This document shows, piece by piece, positions 25,643 through 34,485 of a DNA stretch of 64,000 nucleotides; the stretch's first letter is position 1, and the number at the start of each line of letters is the position of its first letter. The DNA comes from SZUA-309 sp965230005. GTDB taxonomy: Bacteria > Pseudomonadota > Gammaproteobacteria > Pseudomonadales > Azotimanducaceae. Below the pieces are notes generated by a model. It was given only the letters and a program-made list of their open reading frames with translations, ran no database searches and was not told the DNA's origin. Made by a program: the position numbers and the translations under genes. The stretch covers positions 992,001-1,056,000 of the forward strand of contig OZ245934.1 of the NCBI GenBank assembly GCA_965230005.1. The letters run 5' to 3'.

Positions 25643-27199
25643 ATGTCCGCAAGCACACTGCGAGCAAGGTTCGTAGCAGCCGTTTGCGCGGCGGTATTTC
25701 TGTTTTCCGCCTGTCAGAGCAGCCACACTCCGCAGTCTCCAGAAATCATCAACGCCTCGGTCCTGGACGCCCTCGATGCACCGGGCTTTCAGACTCCCTA
25801 TCTCGACGGTGGTGATATCGCGCCCGGCGTAGAGCTTCCAGAACCCGACCTCTGGGTGGACATCCGCCGCGGCTTCCAACTCCAACGCTACACCGACGAA
25901 GCGCGCGTGCAGCAGGAACTGCGCTGGCTGAAGCGACACCCCCAATACCTGAACCGTATGCAGGGCAGGCTCGGCAGACACCTGGCCTACATTCATCAGG
26001 CCGTGGAAGCCCGGGGACTGCCCAGCGAACTGGCGTTGCTGCCCATCGTTGAGAGCGCCCTCGACCCCTACGCCTTCTCTCACGGTGGCGCTGCGGGCCT
26101 CTGGCAGTTCATCCCCGCGACGGCAAAACGATTCGGCCTGGAGCGGAACTGGTGGTACGACGGCCGTCGCGATCCCGTCGCCGCAACGGACGCCGCCCTC
26201 GACTATCTCGAATATCTGCACCGGCGCTTCGATGACTGGTATCTCGCCCTCGCCGGTTACAACGCCGGCGAAGGCAACGTCAATCGTGCCCGCCGTCGGG
26301 CGCCGGAAGGCGCCAACTTCTTTCAGCTGAAGCTGCCCCGGGAGACCAGCGCCTACGTCCCGCGGCTGCTTGCCCTGGCGGAGCTCGTCGACAACCCCTC
26401 TGCCATCGGCGTCACCCTGCCACCACTGAGTCCGGAGGTGCCGTTCACCGTTGTAGACACCGGCGGGCAGCTCGACCTCAGCGTCGCGAGCGCGGTCACA
26501 GAGGTGGACCTGGACACGCTCTATCTCTGGAATCCGGCCCTGAATCAGTGGTCGACGCCGCCCGGCGGCCCGCACCACCTGATCCTGCCGAAGACTGCAC
26601 CTCGAGGCGCCGCCGCTGCCATCGCCGCCGTACCTGATGCAGAGCGGGTGCAGTGGCTACGGGTGAAGGTGCAGCAGGGAGACACCCTCTCCGGCCTCGC
26701 GCAACGGCACAGAACGGACGTGAAAAGTCTCAAGCAGGCAAACGGACTGCGCAGCACGCGCATCACCGTCGGCGACAGTCTGCTGATTCCAAAGTCGCCC
26801 CAGGCGCTGTCCAACAGCATCGTCAGCCGAAATCAGGGCGACACCTACGTTGTCCAGAGCGGGGACTCCCTCTGGACCATCAGTCGCGCTCACAACGTGC
26901 CGGTGACGAAGCTCATGAAGGCCAATCATGTGGGCCCGAAGGACTACCTCAGAGTCGGCCAGAAACTGACCCTGCCGGCAGGGGCAACGGCGCCAGTGGC
27001 TATGACCACGAGTCGGGAAGCAACGATTCGTAAAGTGCGCTATGGCGTCAGGCGCGGCGACTCCCTGGCTCGCATCGCCTCCAAGTTCAACGTCAAGGTG
27101 AAAGACATCGTCAGCTGGAACCGACTCGATGTCTCCGACTACCTGCAGCCGGGGCAGACGCTGCTCCTCTACGTCAACGTCTCAGCTGGCGGCGATTGA
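25643..27199 (+). CDS. mltD: Membrane-bound lytic murein transglycosylase D
   Basis: MltD cleaves peptidoglycan glycan strands, forming anhydromuramic ends. The 518 residues begin with a lipoprotein signal ending LFSACQ (lipidated Cys24), so it is anchored in the outer membrane. The SLT domain (about 115-235) has the catalytic Glu137 in LLPIVESALDPYAFSHGGAA, followed by GLWQFIPATAKRFGL and ALAGYNAGEGNV. Three LysM repeats occupy the C-terminal third, each with GDTLSGLA, GDSLWTIS or GDSLARIA. The number of LysM repeats varies in the family. It is a single gene, convergent with ppiD; a G-C inverted repeat with CACCGG/CCGGTG arms lies just after the stop. Confidence 0.95.
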   Translation: MSASTLRARFVAAVCAAVFLFSACQSSHTPQSPEIINASVLDALDAPGFQTPYLDGGDIAPGVELPEPDLWVDIRRGFQLQRYTDEARVQQELRWLKRHPQYLNRMQGRLGRHLAYIHQAVEARGLPSELALLPIVESALDPYAFSHGGAAGLWQFIPATAKRFGLERNWWYDGRRDPVAATDAALDYLEYLHRRFDDWYLALAGYNAGEGNVNRARRRAPEGANFFQLKLPRETSAYVPRLLALAELVDNPSAIGVTLPPLSPEVPFTVVDTGGQLDLSVASAVTEVDLDTLYLWNPALNQWSTPPGGPHHLILPKTAPRGAAAAIAAVPDAERVQWLRVKVQQGDTLSGLAQRHRTDVKSLKQANGLRSTRITVGDSLLIPKSPQALSNSIVSRNQGDTYVVQSGDSLWTISRAHNVPVTKLMKANHVGPKDYLRVGQKLTLPAGATAPVAMTTSREATIRKVRYGVRRGDSLARIASKFNVKVKDIVSWNRLDVSDYLQPGQTLLLYVNVSAGGD

Positions 27200-27269
27200 G
27201 AGAGCACCGGCACCGGAGGCTGCGCAGCCGGTGACTCAGGCAGCCAACGCCGATTCGGTTACCGGTCCA

Positions 27270-29171
27270 TCAGAGCACCGGACGACTGATCGACGCATCC
27301 TCTTCCAGGGCGCGATAGAAGGCATCGAAATCCTGACTGCTCGCCCGGTTCGCGAGGAACTGGCGCATGCTGTCGATCTCCGCCTCGGTCATGGTCGAGA
27401 GATCCCCATCCTCGACGCGCGTCATGGTGACCACGTAACGCGTGCCGTCAGCTGCCGTAGCACTGCCGACCTGCTTGTCGTCCTGGGGGCGTTCGAGGGA
27501 GAAGGCTTCACCCAGCACCTCCGTGGGGATTCCGGCCTGGTTACGGCGTGCGAGTTCCACCGTCTGCCAGGCAAGCCCGTAGGCATTCGCGACCTCACTC
27601 ACATTGTCCCCTGCTTCGACACGAGCGAGTGCCTCTTCATGGGCGCTCGCAATGGCAAGCCGCGCTTCCTCGCTGACGAGCTCAGCGCGGATGTCTTCGG
27701 CAACCTCCTCGAAGGGAATCGTCTCGGGTTCGTAGCGGGCAACCACCCGGGCGACCACGGCCCGGTTCTCCAGATATTCGACCGCCGCACTGTTGAAGCC
27801 CTGATCGAGCACCTCGCTGGTGAACACCGCATCCCGCAGTTCGACGTTGCCGAAAATGCCGCTGCCCAGGGAGCGGCTGACCCCTTCAACGGTCTGCACC
27901 TCGAGGCCCAGCGCTTCACTCAGACCGTCGAGGCTCTCCGGCTGCTCGAAGGCGAGATTGTCGAGCTCGCGGACCCGGTCGACGAAAGTACCCGCTGCCG
28001 CATCACGCTTGAGCCGTGTGGCCAGCTGATCCCGCATCTCTTCGAAGGCCGGGAACTCATTGACGACGATTTCCTTGAGCTCGATGAGATGTACGCCGAA
28101 CTCTGTTTCCACGGGGCCTGAGAGCTCTCCCACCTCGAGGGCCCAGAGCGCCTCTTCGAATTCAGCGGCAAAGAGTCCCTTACCAACAGGACCGAGATCG
28201 CCGCCAGCCGCAGCGGATCCCGGGTCTTCCGAGAATTCCGTGGCCAGGGCGGCAAAGTCCTCACCGGCCTCGATGCGCGCTTTCAGGGCTTCGATCTCCG
28301 CCGCGGCTGCTTCGGCGGACCGTTCATCATTGACCGTAATGAGAATGTGGCGGCTGTCGCGCTGCTCGTCACTGAGTGCTGCGTCTTTCTCAGCCTCATA
28401 GCTCGCGATCAGGTCCTCCTCGGCGATCTCCAGGTCCGGATCATCCAGGAGGGTGTCGATGGTCAGCTCCACATAGGCGATGTCCACGGACTCTTCTGTC
28501 ATGTAGTCCAGCAGGTTCTCGTCGTAGCGGATCCGTACGTCGTCGTCGGTGATGGTCACGGAATCGGCAAAAGCGGCTTCGTCGAAAGTGAGATAGGCGA
28601 GGTCCCGACGCTGACTCAGCAGTCGCGCCTGCTCTCTGAGCTCCCAGTCCGTGGCCACGGCAGTCTCCATGATGCCGTTGCGCAGCTGCTCAATGGCAAT
28701 CATATCCCCGGTCAGACCGAGAAACTCCGAGGGCGAATAGCCGAGCAAACTCACCACGCGACGGTACTGACCCTCATCGAAGCGGTTGTCGATATGAAAG
28801 TTGGGGTTAGTCACCAGGATCTTGTTGACCTGCTTGTCACTGGCAGCCATGTCGAGGCCATCTGCTGCCTGAGACAGCAGGGTCCGGTTGATGAGCTGAT
28901 TGATCACGGAGTTCTGCAGCAGCAGCGGGTCGATCATGTCCGGATCGAAATTCTCTCCGAACTGCGCTGCCAGACGGCGACGCTCACGCTCGACTTCCAT
29001 GGCCACGACGTTCTGCGTGATGTCTTCACCGTTGACGCTCGCCACCGTGGGGTCTGTTGTCAGAAACAGATTGAAGGCGCCGAAGCCGAAAATGGCGAGG
29101 ACGAAGATGATCACACCGACCAGCACCTTGAAGGCGAAGCTTTGAGTCTGGTCACGGAGTTTCTGAAGCAT
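27270..29171 (-). CDS. ppiD: Periplasmic chaperone PpiD (SurA-like, parvulin domain)
   Basis: PpiD is anchored at the SecYEG exit and helps newly exported proteins fold. Its 633 residues have one N-terminal membrane helix (about 12-36, FAFKVLVGVIIFVLAIFGFG) and the SurA-type chaperone part (DPTVASVNGEDI). A parvulin-like domain in the middle (DSRHILITVNDE, then DPGSAAAGGDLGPVGKGLF) is followed by a long helical C-terminus. Length agrees with the E. coli protein (623). It is the last gene of the tig-clpP-clpX-lon-hupB-ppiD array, though a terminator separates it from hupB. Confidence 0.95.
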   Translation of the reverse strand: MLQKLRDQTQSFAFKVLVGVIIFVLAIFGFGAFNLFLTTDPTVASVNGEDITQNVVAMEVERERRRLAAQFGENFDPDMIDPLLLQNSVINQLINRTLLSQAADGLDMAASDKQVNKILVTNPNFHIDNRFDEGQYRRVVSLLGYSPSEFLGLTGDMIAIEQLRNGIMETAVATDWELREQARLLSQRRDLAYLTFDEAAFADSVTITDDDVRIRYDENLLDYMTEESVDIAYVELTIDTLLDDPDLEIAEEDLIASYEAEKDAALSDEQRDSRHILITVNDERSAEAAAAEIEALKARIEAGEDFAALATEFSEDPGSAAAGGDLGPVGKGLFAAEFEEALWALEVGELSGPVETEFGVHLIELKEIVVNEFPAFEEMRDQLATRLKRDAAAGTFVDRVRELDNLAFEQPESLDGLSEALGLEVQTVEGVSRSLGSGIFGNVELRDAVFTSEVLDQGFNSAAVEYLENRAVVARVVARYEPETIPFEEVAEDIRAELVSEEARLAIASAHEEALARVEAGDNVSEVANAYGLAWQTVELARRNQAGIPTEVLGEAFSLERPQDDKQVGSATAADGTRYVVTMTRVEDGDLSTMTEAEIDSMRQFLANRASSQDFDAFYRALEEDASISRPVL

Positions 29172-29196
29172 GAGGATTCCTGAGGGTCCGGGGGCA

Positions 29197-29225
29197 GAAA
29201 AAAAGGCGCAGTGATGCGCCTTTTT
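29197..29225 (-). terminator. Rho-independent terminator after hupB
   Basis: AAAAAGGCGCA (29200-29210), loop GTGA, and TGCGCCTTTTT (29215-29225) form a perfect 11-bp stem with A/T tracts on both flanks, so it works in principle in both directions. On the minus strand it follows hupB by 24 bases and precedes ppiD. Confidence 0.8.
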
Positions 29226-29248
29226 GCAGGTTTATGGGGTGGAAGCGA

Positions 29249-29521
29249 TCAGTTAAGGGCGTCCTTGAGCGCTTTGCCAGGCTTGAACGCAGGAACCTTG
29301 GCAGCCGCAATTTCAATCGGCGCACCGGTCTGTGGATTGCGGCCCGTTCGTGCAGCGCGATCGCGAACGGTGAAAGTGCCGAAGCCAACCAGGGAAACCG
29401 GGTCGGCCTGCTTGAGAGAGTCGGTGATCGCATCGATAGCCGCATCCAGAGCACGCCCGGCGGCGGCTTTGGAAATGTCTGCGGAATCTGCGATTCGATC
29501 GATCAGTTCGGTTTTGTTCAC
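29249..29521 (-). CDS. hupB: DNA-binding protein HU-beta
   Basis: HU bends and compacts DNA. The 90-residue protein is a complete HU: helices MNKTELIDRIADSADISKAA, the saddle VSLVGFGTFTVRDRAARTGR, and the arm NPQTGAPIEIAAAKVPAFKP with the intercalating Pro. The location downstream of lon is the standard hupB position in gammaproteobacteria. It has its own promoter with an extended -10 and ends at a strong terminator, so it is a separate transcript. Confidence 0.97.
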   Translation of the reverse strand: MNKTELIDRIADSADISKAAAGRALDAAIDAITDSLKQADPVSLVGFGTFTVRDRAARTGRNPQTGAPIEIAAAKVPAFKPGKALKDALN

Positions 29522-29604
29522 ATTTTGCCCCTCTGTGATTGTGAGAACCCGGGACGTCGGAGGTTGTAGTCGTTATGCCGCGCGACCCCGGAGGTTCGCG
29601 CGTT

Positions 29605-29633
29605 TTTATACCAACACCCCCCGGGGCCTGCAA
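29605..29633 (-). promoter_or_regulatory. hupB promoter with extended -10
   Basis: On the minus strand TTGCAG (29633-29628) is followed after 17 bases by TATAAA (29610-29605), which is directly preceded by TGG, the extended -10 element. The spacer is very G-rich. A leader of about 75 bases runs to the hupB ATG. Confidence 0.65.
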
Positions 29634-29645
29634 GCACGGAACCCC

Positions 29646-29672
29646 GCTGAAAAGCCCGTCTAGTGCGGGCTT
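29646..29672 (-). terminator. Intrinsic terminator overlapping the end of lon
   Basis: On the minus strand AAGCCCG (29672-29666) pairs with CGGGCTT (29658-29652), followed by TTC and more T. The lon stop codon (29662-29660) is inside the hairpin loop, so the terminator stem starts within coding sequence. Confidence 0.65.
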
Positions 29673-32110
29673 ATGGGAAGTTCGCCGTCCTTACCGGGAC
29701 GCGTTTCCGCCACTTTGGAGACTGCTTCGGAGGCGTCGCCCGCGCCTTCCTCGTCGATTGCAGCATCCGCGTCGCTGTTAGCAAGGTTCGGCTCCGGCAA
29801 CCGCTCGAGAGCGATCTCGAGAACGTCGTCCATCCACTTCAGCGGGTAGATGGTGAGGTTCTCTTTGACATTATCCGGTATTTCCTTGAGATCTCTCTCG
29901 TTTTCCGCAGGGATGATTACGTTCTTGATACCCCCGCGCTGAGCCGCCAGCAGCTTTTCCTTCAGGCCGCCGATCGGCAACACCTGACCCCGTAGTGTGA
30001 TCTCACCGGTCATCGCAACATCCGCACGAACGGGGATGCCGGTCAGCACCGAGATGATCGCCGTACACATACCGATACCTGCGGATGGGCCGTCCTTCGG
30101 CGTGGCCCCTTCCGGCACATGGATGTGCAGATCCCATTTCTCGTGGAAGTCTTTAGAAATGCCGAGAATTTCAGACCGGCTGCGCACGAAGGTGAGTGCC
30201 GCCTGAATCGATTCCTGCATGACATCGCCCAGGGAGCCCGTCTTGGTCTGACGGCCCTTACCCGGCACCGCCACAGCTTCAATGTTCAGAAGCTCGCCGC
30301 CCACCTGGGTCCAGGCGAGGCCAGTGACGATACCCACCTGGTTTTCTTCTTCGGCGAGGCCATAGGTGTACTTGCGTACGCCGCTGTAGTGCTCGATGTC
30401 ATCGGCTTCGATTTTGAGCGTGCCTTTGTCCAGCTTGCCACTGCCGAGAGCCTGCTCTTTAACGACCTTCCGCGCGAGCTTGGCAATTTCCCGCTCCAGG
30501 CCGCGGACCCCGGCTTCTTTCGTGTAGTAGCGGATGAGATGCAGGAGCGCATCGTCAGTAACATCCAGCTGAGCGCTCTTCAGCCCGTTCGCTTTCGTCT
30601 GCTTGGGCAGCAGATAGCGCCGGGCGATATTGCGCTTTTCACCTTCCGTGTAACCGGGCAGTCGGATCACTTCCATGCGATCGAGGAGCGGCGCCGGAAT
30701 GTTCATGGAGTTCGACGTACAGATGAAGAATACGTCGGAGAGATCGTAGTCGACCTCCAGATAATGATCGTTGAAGGTGTTGTTCTGCTCCGGGTCGAGC
30801 ACTTCCAGCAGCGCGCTGGCCGGGTCGCCGCGCACATCCATGCCCATCTTGTCGACTTCGTCGAGCAGGAACAGCGGGTTTTTTACCCCGGCCTTCGACA
30901 TCTTCTGCAGCACCTTGCCCGGCATGGAGCCGATGTAGGTGCGCCGGTGACCACGAATCTCCGCTTCATCGCGCACACCGCCGAGGGCCATACGGATGAA
31001 CTCGCGGTTCGTGGCCCGGGCGATGCTTTCGCCGAGCGACGTCTTGCCGACGCCGGGCGGGCCAACAAGACAGAGCACGGGGCCTTTCATCTTCTTCACC
31101 CGCGACTGGACCGCCAGGTATTCGATGATCCGATCCTTGACCTCTTCGAGCCCGTAGTGGTCCTCGTCGAGGATCTTCTGAGCGGCCACGAGATCCTTCC
31201 GCACCCGGCTCTTCTTCTTCCAGGGGATGCTGATCATCCAGTCCAGGAAGCTGCGCACCACGGTGGCTTCCGCACTCATGGGCGACATGAGTTTCAGCTT
31301 GTTCAGCTCTGAAGTCGCTTTCTCCCGCGCCTCCTTGCTCATGCCGCTCTTCTCGATCTTCGCCTCGATCTCCTCGAGTTCGTTCGGCGTTTCCTCGAGA
31401 TCGCCGAGTTCCTTCTGAATGGCCTTCATCTGCTCATTCAGGTAGTACTCGCGCTGACTCTTCTCCATCTGCTTCTTCACCCGGCCGCGAATGCGTTTCT
31501 CCATCTGAGAAACGTCCATCTCCGCGTCCATGAGACCAAGCAGCGCATCCATCCGATCCTTGAGCACAAAGCTCTCGAGGATGTTCTGCTTCTCTTCGAT
31601 CTTCAGGGAAATCTGCGCCGCGATGGTGTCGATGAGGCGGGCCGGATCGTCGATGCTCGAGAGCGAAGAAAGCACCTCCTGGGGCACCTTCTTCGAAGAT
31701 TTCACGTACTGCTCGAACTGGTTCATGACCGTTCGAACGAGCACTTCCGCTTCCCGCGCTTCGACCTGAGGCTCGTCGATGGGCTCGACCTCTGCCTGCA
31801 GGAAATTGTCCTCGGCCGATCCGAGGGTCAGTAGCCGGGCCCGCTGGCCTCCTTCGACGAGCACCTTGACGGTGCCATCGGGCAGCTTCAGCAGCTGCAG
31901 CACCGTGGCGACGGTGCCCACTTCGAAAAGGTCGGCTGCCTCTGGGGCGTCCACCTCGGCATCCCGCTTGGCCACCAGCAGAATCTGCTTGTCGTCTGCC
32001 ATGGCGGCATCGAGGGCGCGGATGGAACTTTCCGTACCGACGAACAACGGATGTACGCCGTGCGGATAGACCACCATGTCTCTTAGGGGAAGGACTGGTA
32101 CCTGATTGAT
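29660..32110 (-). CDS. lon: ATP-dependent protease Lon
   Basis: Lon degrades misfolded and regulatory proteins. The protein holds the N-terminal substrate domain and a coiled coil. The AAA+ module has GPPGVGKTSLGESIA and FLLDEVDKMG, and the C-terminal protease carries its catalytic Ser in PKDGPSAGIGMC. The first ATG (32077) would begin MVVYPHGVHPLFVG and lose the universally conserved VPVLPLRD strand, which is encoded in frame just upstream. A TAA lies nine bases before an ATC codon at 32110 and no ATG, GTG or TTG intervenes. GGAG lies nine bases before the ATC, so I place the start there (816 residues). If ATC is not used, the protein is 805 residues. Confidence 0.93.
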   Translation of the reverse strand: MNQVPVLPLRDMVVYPHGVHPLFVGTESSIRALDAAMADDKQILLVAKRDAEVDAPEAADLFEVGTVATVLQLLKLPDGTVKVLVEGGQRARLLTLGSAEDNFLQAEVEPIDEPQVEAREAEVLVRTVMNQFEQYVKSSKKVPQEVLSSLSSIDDPARLIDTIAAQISLKIEEKQNILESFVLKDRMDALLGLMDAEMDVSQMEKRIRGRVKKQMEKSQREYYLNEQMKAIQKELGDLEETPNELEEIEAKIEKSGMSKEAREKATSELNKLKLMSPMSAEATVVRSFLDWMISIPWKKKSRVRKDLVAAQKILDEDHYGLEEVKDRIIEYLAVQSRVKKMKGPVLCLVGPPGVGKTSLGESIARATNREFIRMALGGVRDEAEIRGHRRTYIGSMPGKVLQKMSKAGVKNPLFLLDEVDKMGMDVRGDPASALLEVLDPEQNNTFNDHYLEVDYDLSDVFFICTSNSMNIPAPLLDRMEVIRLPGYTEGEKRNIARRYLLPKQTKANGLKSAQLDVTDDALLHLIRYYTKEAGVRGLEREIAKLARKVVKEQALGSGKLDKGTLKIEADDIEHYSGVRKYTYGLAEEENQVGIVTGLAWTQVGGELLNIEAVAVPGKGRQTKTGSLGDVMQESIQAALTFVRSRSEILGISKDFHEKWDLHIHVPEGATPKDGPSAGIGMCTAIISVLTGIPVRADVAMTGEITLRGQVLPIGGLKEKLLAAQRGGIKNVIIPAENERDLKEIPDNVKENLTIYPLKWMDDVLEIALERLPEPNLANSDADAAIDEEGAGDASEAVSKVAETRPGKDGELPISPH

Positions 32111-32213
32111 GGCTACTTACTCCAATGGCCGTGTGGGATGACCCCACGATGTTTGCACGCAGCAGCGTTCCGGAGCCGCAATGGGCCCCACGGACTCGAG
32201 TCGTGGAGCCAGT

Positions 32214-33494
32214 TTATTCCTGTGGAGAAGCCTGTGCTTTGTCGACGTTCTCGTACATGAGCATCGGGTCGCTTTCGCCCTTGATCACACTTTCGTCGAT
32301 CACGACTTTCGTCACAGATTCGGTGGAAGGCAGGTCGTACATGGTATCCAGCAGTACGGCCTCCAGGATCGAACGCAGTCCACGGGCACCGGTCTTGCGG
32401 TCCATGGCTTTCTGGGCGACGGCGCGCAGCGCGTCTTCCCGGAAATCGACCTCGACCCCTTCCATCTCGAAGAGCTTCGTGTACTGCTTTGTCAGAGAGT
32501 TCTTCGGCTCCGTGAGAATACGGACAAGCGCTTCCGTGTCGAGTTCCTCGAGGGTGGCAACCACCGGCAGACGCCCGACAAACTCGGGGATCAGGCCGTA
32601 GTGGATGAGATCCTCGGGTTCCACGCGACGCAGGGTTTCGCCGATGGACTTCCGGTCTTCCTCACCCTTCACCTGAGCCCCGAAGCCGATGCCCGACTTC
32701 TCGGAGCGATCCATGATCACTTTGTCGAGGCCCGCAAAGGCACCGCCACAGATGAAGAGGATGTTGGAGGTATCCACCTGCAGGAATTCCTGCTGGGGAT
32801 GCTTGCGCCCACCTTGCGGCGGCACAGAGGCGACGGTTCCTTCGATGAGCTTGAGCAGCGCCTGCTGCACGCCCTCCCCGGACACGTCGCGGGTGATCGA
32901 CGGGTTGTCGGATTTCCGGGAGATCTTGTCGATCTCGTCGATGTAGACGATACCAACCTGAGCCCGCTCGACGTCGTAGTCGCACTTCTGCAGGAGCTTC
33001 TGAATGATGTTTTCAACGTCTTCACCGACGTAGCCTGCTTCTGTGAGCGTGGTGGCGTCGGCGATGGTGAATGGCACATCAAGGAGGCGCGCCAGGGTTT
33101 CGGCAAGGAGCGTCTTACCGCTGCCCGTCGGCCCGATGAGCAGAATGTTGGACTTGGACAGCTCTACCTCGTCCTTCTTGCCCGTGTAGTTGAGGCGCTT
33201 GTAGTGGTTGTACACCGCCACGGACAGGACTTTCTTCGCGTGGTCCTGGCCGATGACGTATTCGTCGAGAATGTCCTTGATTTCCTGCGGAACCGGCAGG
33301 CGATCGTTCTGCTTGGTCTGACCGCCCTCGGACACCTCTTCGCGGATGATGTCGTTGCAGAGCTCGACACACTCGTCGCAGATGAAAACCGAAGGTCCGG
33401 CGATGAGCTTGCGTACTTCATGCTGACTCTTGCCGCAGAAGGAGCAGTACAAGAGCTTGCCTGAATCGTCGCCCTTACCGCTTTCGTCTGACAT
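32214..33494 (-). CDS. clpX: ClpX unfoldase subunit of ClpXP
   Basis: ClpX recognises, unfolds and feeds substrates to ClpP. The 426-residue protein has the zinc-binding domain with C17, C20, C39 and C42 (LLYCSFCGKSQHEV, FICDECVELC). The AAA+ module contains ILLIGPTGSGKTLLAETLA (Walker A, about residue 116) and GIVYIDEIDKI. The IGF loop that docks on ClpP is intact in SGIGFGAQVKG. Between clpX and clpP there are 282 bases without a gene. The only notable item in it is the A/T-rich TTGCAATATAGCGG at about 33746-33733 on the minus strand, a possible clpX promoter. Confidence 0.97.
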   Translation of the reverse strand: MSDESGKGDDSGKLLYCSFCGKSQHEVRKLIAGPSVFICDECVELCNDIIREEVSEGGQTKQNDRLPVPQEIKDILDEYVIGQDHAKKVLSVAVYNHYKRLNYTGKKDEVELSKSNILLIGPTGSGKTLLAETLARLLDVPFTIADATTLTEAGYVGEDVENIIQKLLQKCDYDVERAQVGIVYIDEIDKISRKSDNPSITRDVSGEGVQQALLKLIEGTVASVPPQGGRKHPQQEFLQVDTSNILFICGGAFAGLDKVIMDRSEKSGIGFGAQVKGEEDRKSIGETLRRVEPEDLIHYGLIPEFVGRLPVVATLEELDTEALVRILTEPKNSLTKQYTKLFEMEGVEVDFREDALRAVAQKAMDRKTGARGLRSILEAVLLDTMYDLPSTESVTKVVIDESVIKGESDPMLMYENVDKAQASPQE

Positions 33495-33776
33495 GTTCTA
33501 TCTAGCCTCTCTGCCTCAGGCCTAAGCCTTGTGAGCCTGCCGGTTTCGGGTTGTTGCTCCCGGGAACCAGCTCGCTTCCTTATGTTGTCGGCCGTTTCCG
33601 CGTGACTTTGAGCAGCGAAACCGCCTCGTTCTGACCCGCAAACCGCCCGCAGACGGCGCCGGCTGGGGGAAACGCGGACCGCACCCCACCTCCGGGCACC
33701 TGATCCGCTGTCGTTACCTTGCTGCCTAGACCGCTATATTGCAAGCCCCTGAAATCGGGCGAAAGTTACCGAAACG

Positions 33777-34424
33777 TTACTCGCCAACGGCTTTCGCAAG
33801 TGGTTTGCGCGGCATCTGTACGCTGTCGATGAGGCCATATTCCGCCGCTTCTTCGGGGCTCATCCAGAAGTCACGATCCGTGTCTTCCGCAATCCGTTCG
33901 ACGGGCTGGCCCGTGTGATCGGCGAGCATCTGATTCAGCCGCTCCCGCATGAGCAGGATCTCTTTGGCCTGAATCTCGATGTCTGCCGCCACACCGCGGG
34001 AACCGCCGGACGGCTGATGGATCATCATGCGCGAGTTCGGCAGGCAGTAGCGCTTACCCGGCGCCCCGGCGGCCAGCAGGAAGGAACCCATGCTGGCAGC
34101 CTGGCCGATACACATAGTGCTCACATCGGAACGGATGAACTGCATGGTGTCGTAGATGGCCATGCCCGCCGTGACGCTGCCACCCGGCGAATTAATGTAA
34201 AGATGTATGTCTTTATCGGGGTTTTCAGACTCCAGATAGAGGAGCTGCGCCACCACCAGATTGGCTACGTTGTCTTCGACGGGGCCAACCATGAAGACAA
34301 TGCGCTCCTTCAGGAGCATGGAATAGATGTCGTAGGCGCGTTCGCCCCGGGCCGACTGCTCGACCACCATGGGCACCAGGCCCAGATTGGTGATCGGCTC
34401 GTTGTACTGGTCGTGCTGACTCAT
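33777..34424 (-). CDS. clpP: ClpP protease subunit
   Basis: ClpP is the 14-mer peptidase chamber of ClpXP and ClpAP. The 215 residues contain the triad: Ser111 in GQAASMGSFLLAAG, His136 in SRMMIHQPSGG, and Asp in AEDTDRDFWMSP (about 185). The N-terminal peptide removed on maturation is present (up to about residue 15). AAAGGAAAG lies just before the ATG. It lies 61 bases after tig, so read-through from tig is likely, with the longer gap before clpX allowing a separate promoter there. Confidence 0.97.
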   Translation of the reverse strand: MSQHDQYNEPITNLGLVPMVVEQSARGERAYDIYSMLLKERIVFMVGPVEDNVANLVVAQLLYLESENPDKDIHLYINSPGGSVTAGMAIYDTMQFIRSDVSTMCIGQAASMGSFLLAAGAPGKRYCLPNSRMMIHQPSGGSRGVAADIEIQAKEILLMRERLNQMLADHTGQPVERIAEDTDRDFWMSPEEAAEYGLIDSVQMPRKPLAKAVGE

Positions 34425-34485
34425 TGGCTTTCCTTTTTCCTGACTGGCGGCCTGTGGTCCGGCATGCGGTGCTGGGCGGTTGCGA

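Noticed and set aside
32111..32213. Heat-shock (sigma-32) promoter before lon
   Set aside because: No CTTGAA-like -35 at the right distance from a CCCCAT-like -10 was found. A G-C hairpin is present but without a T run.
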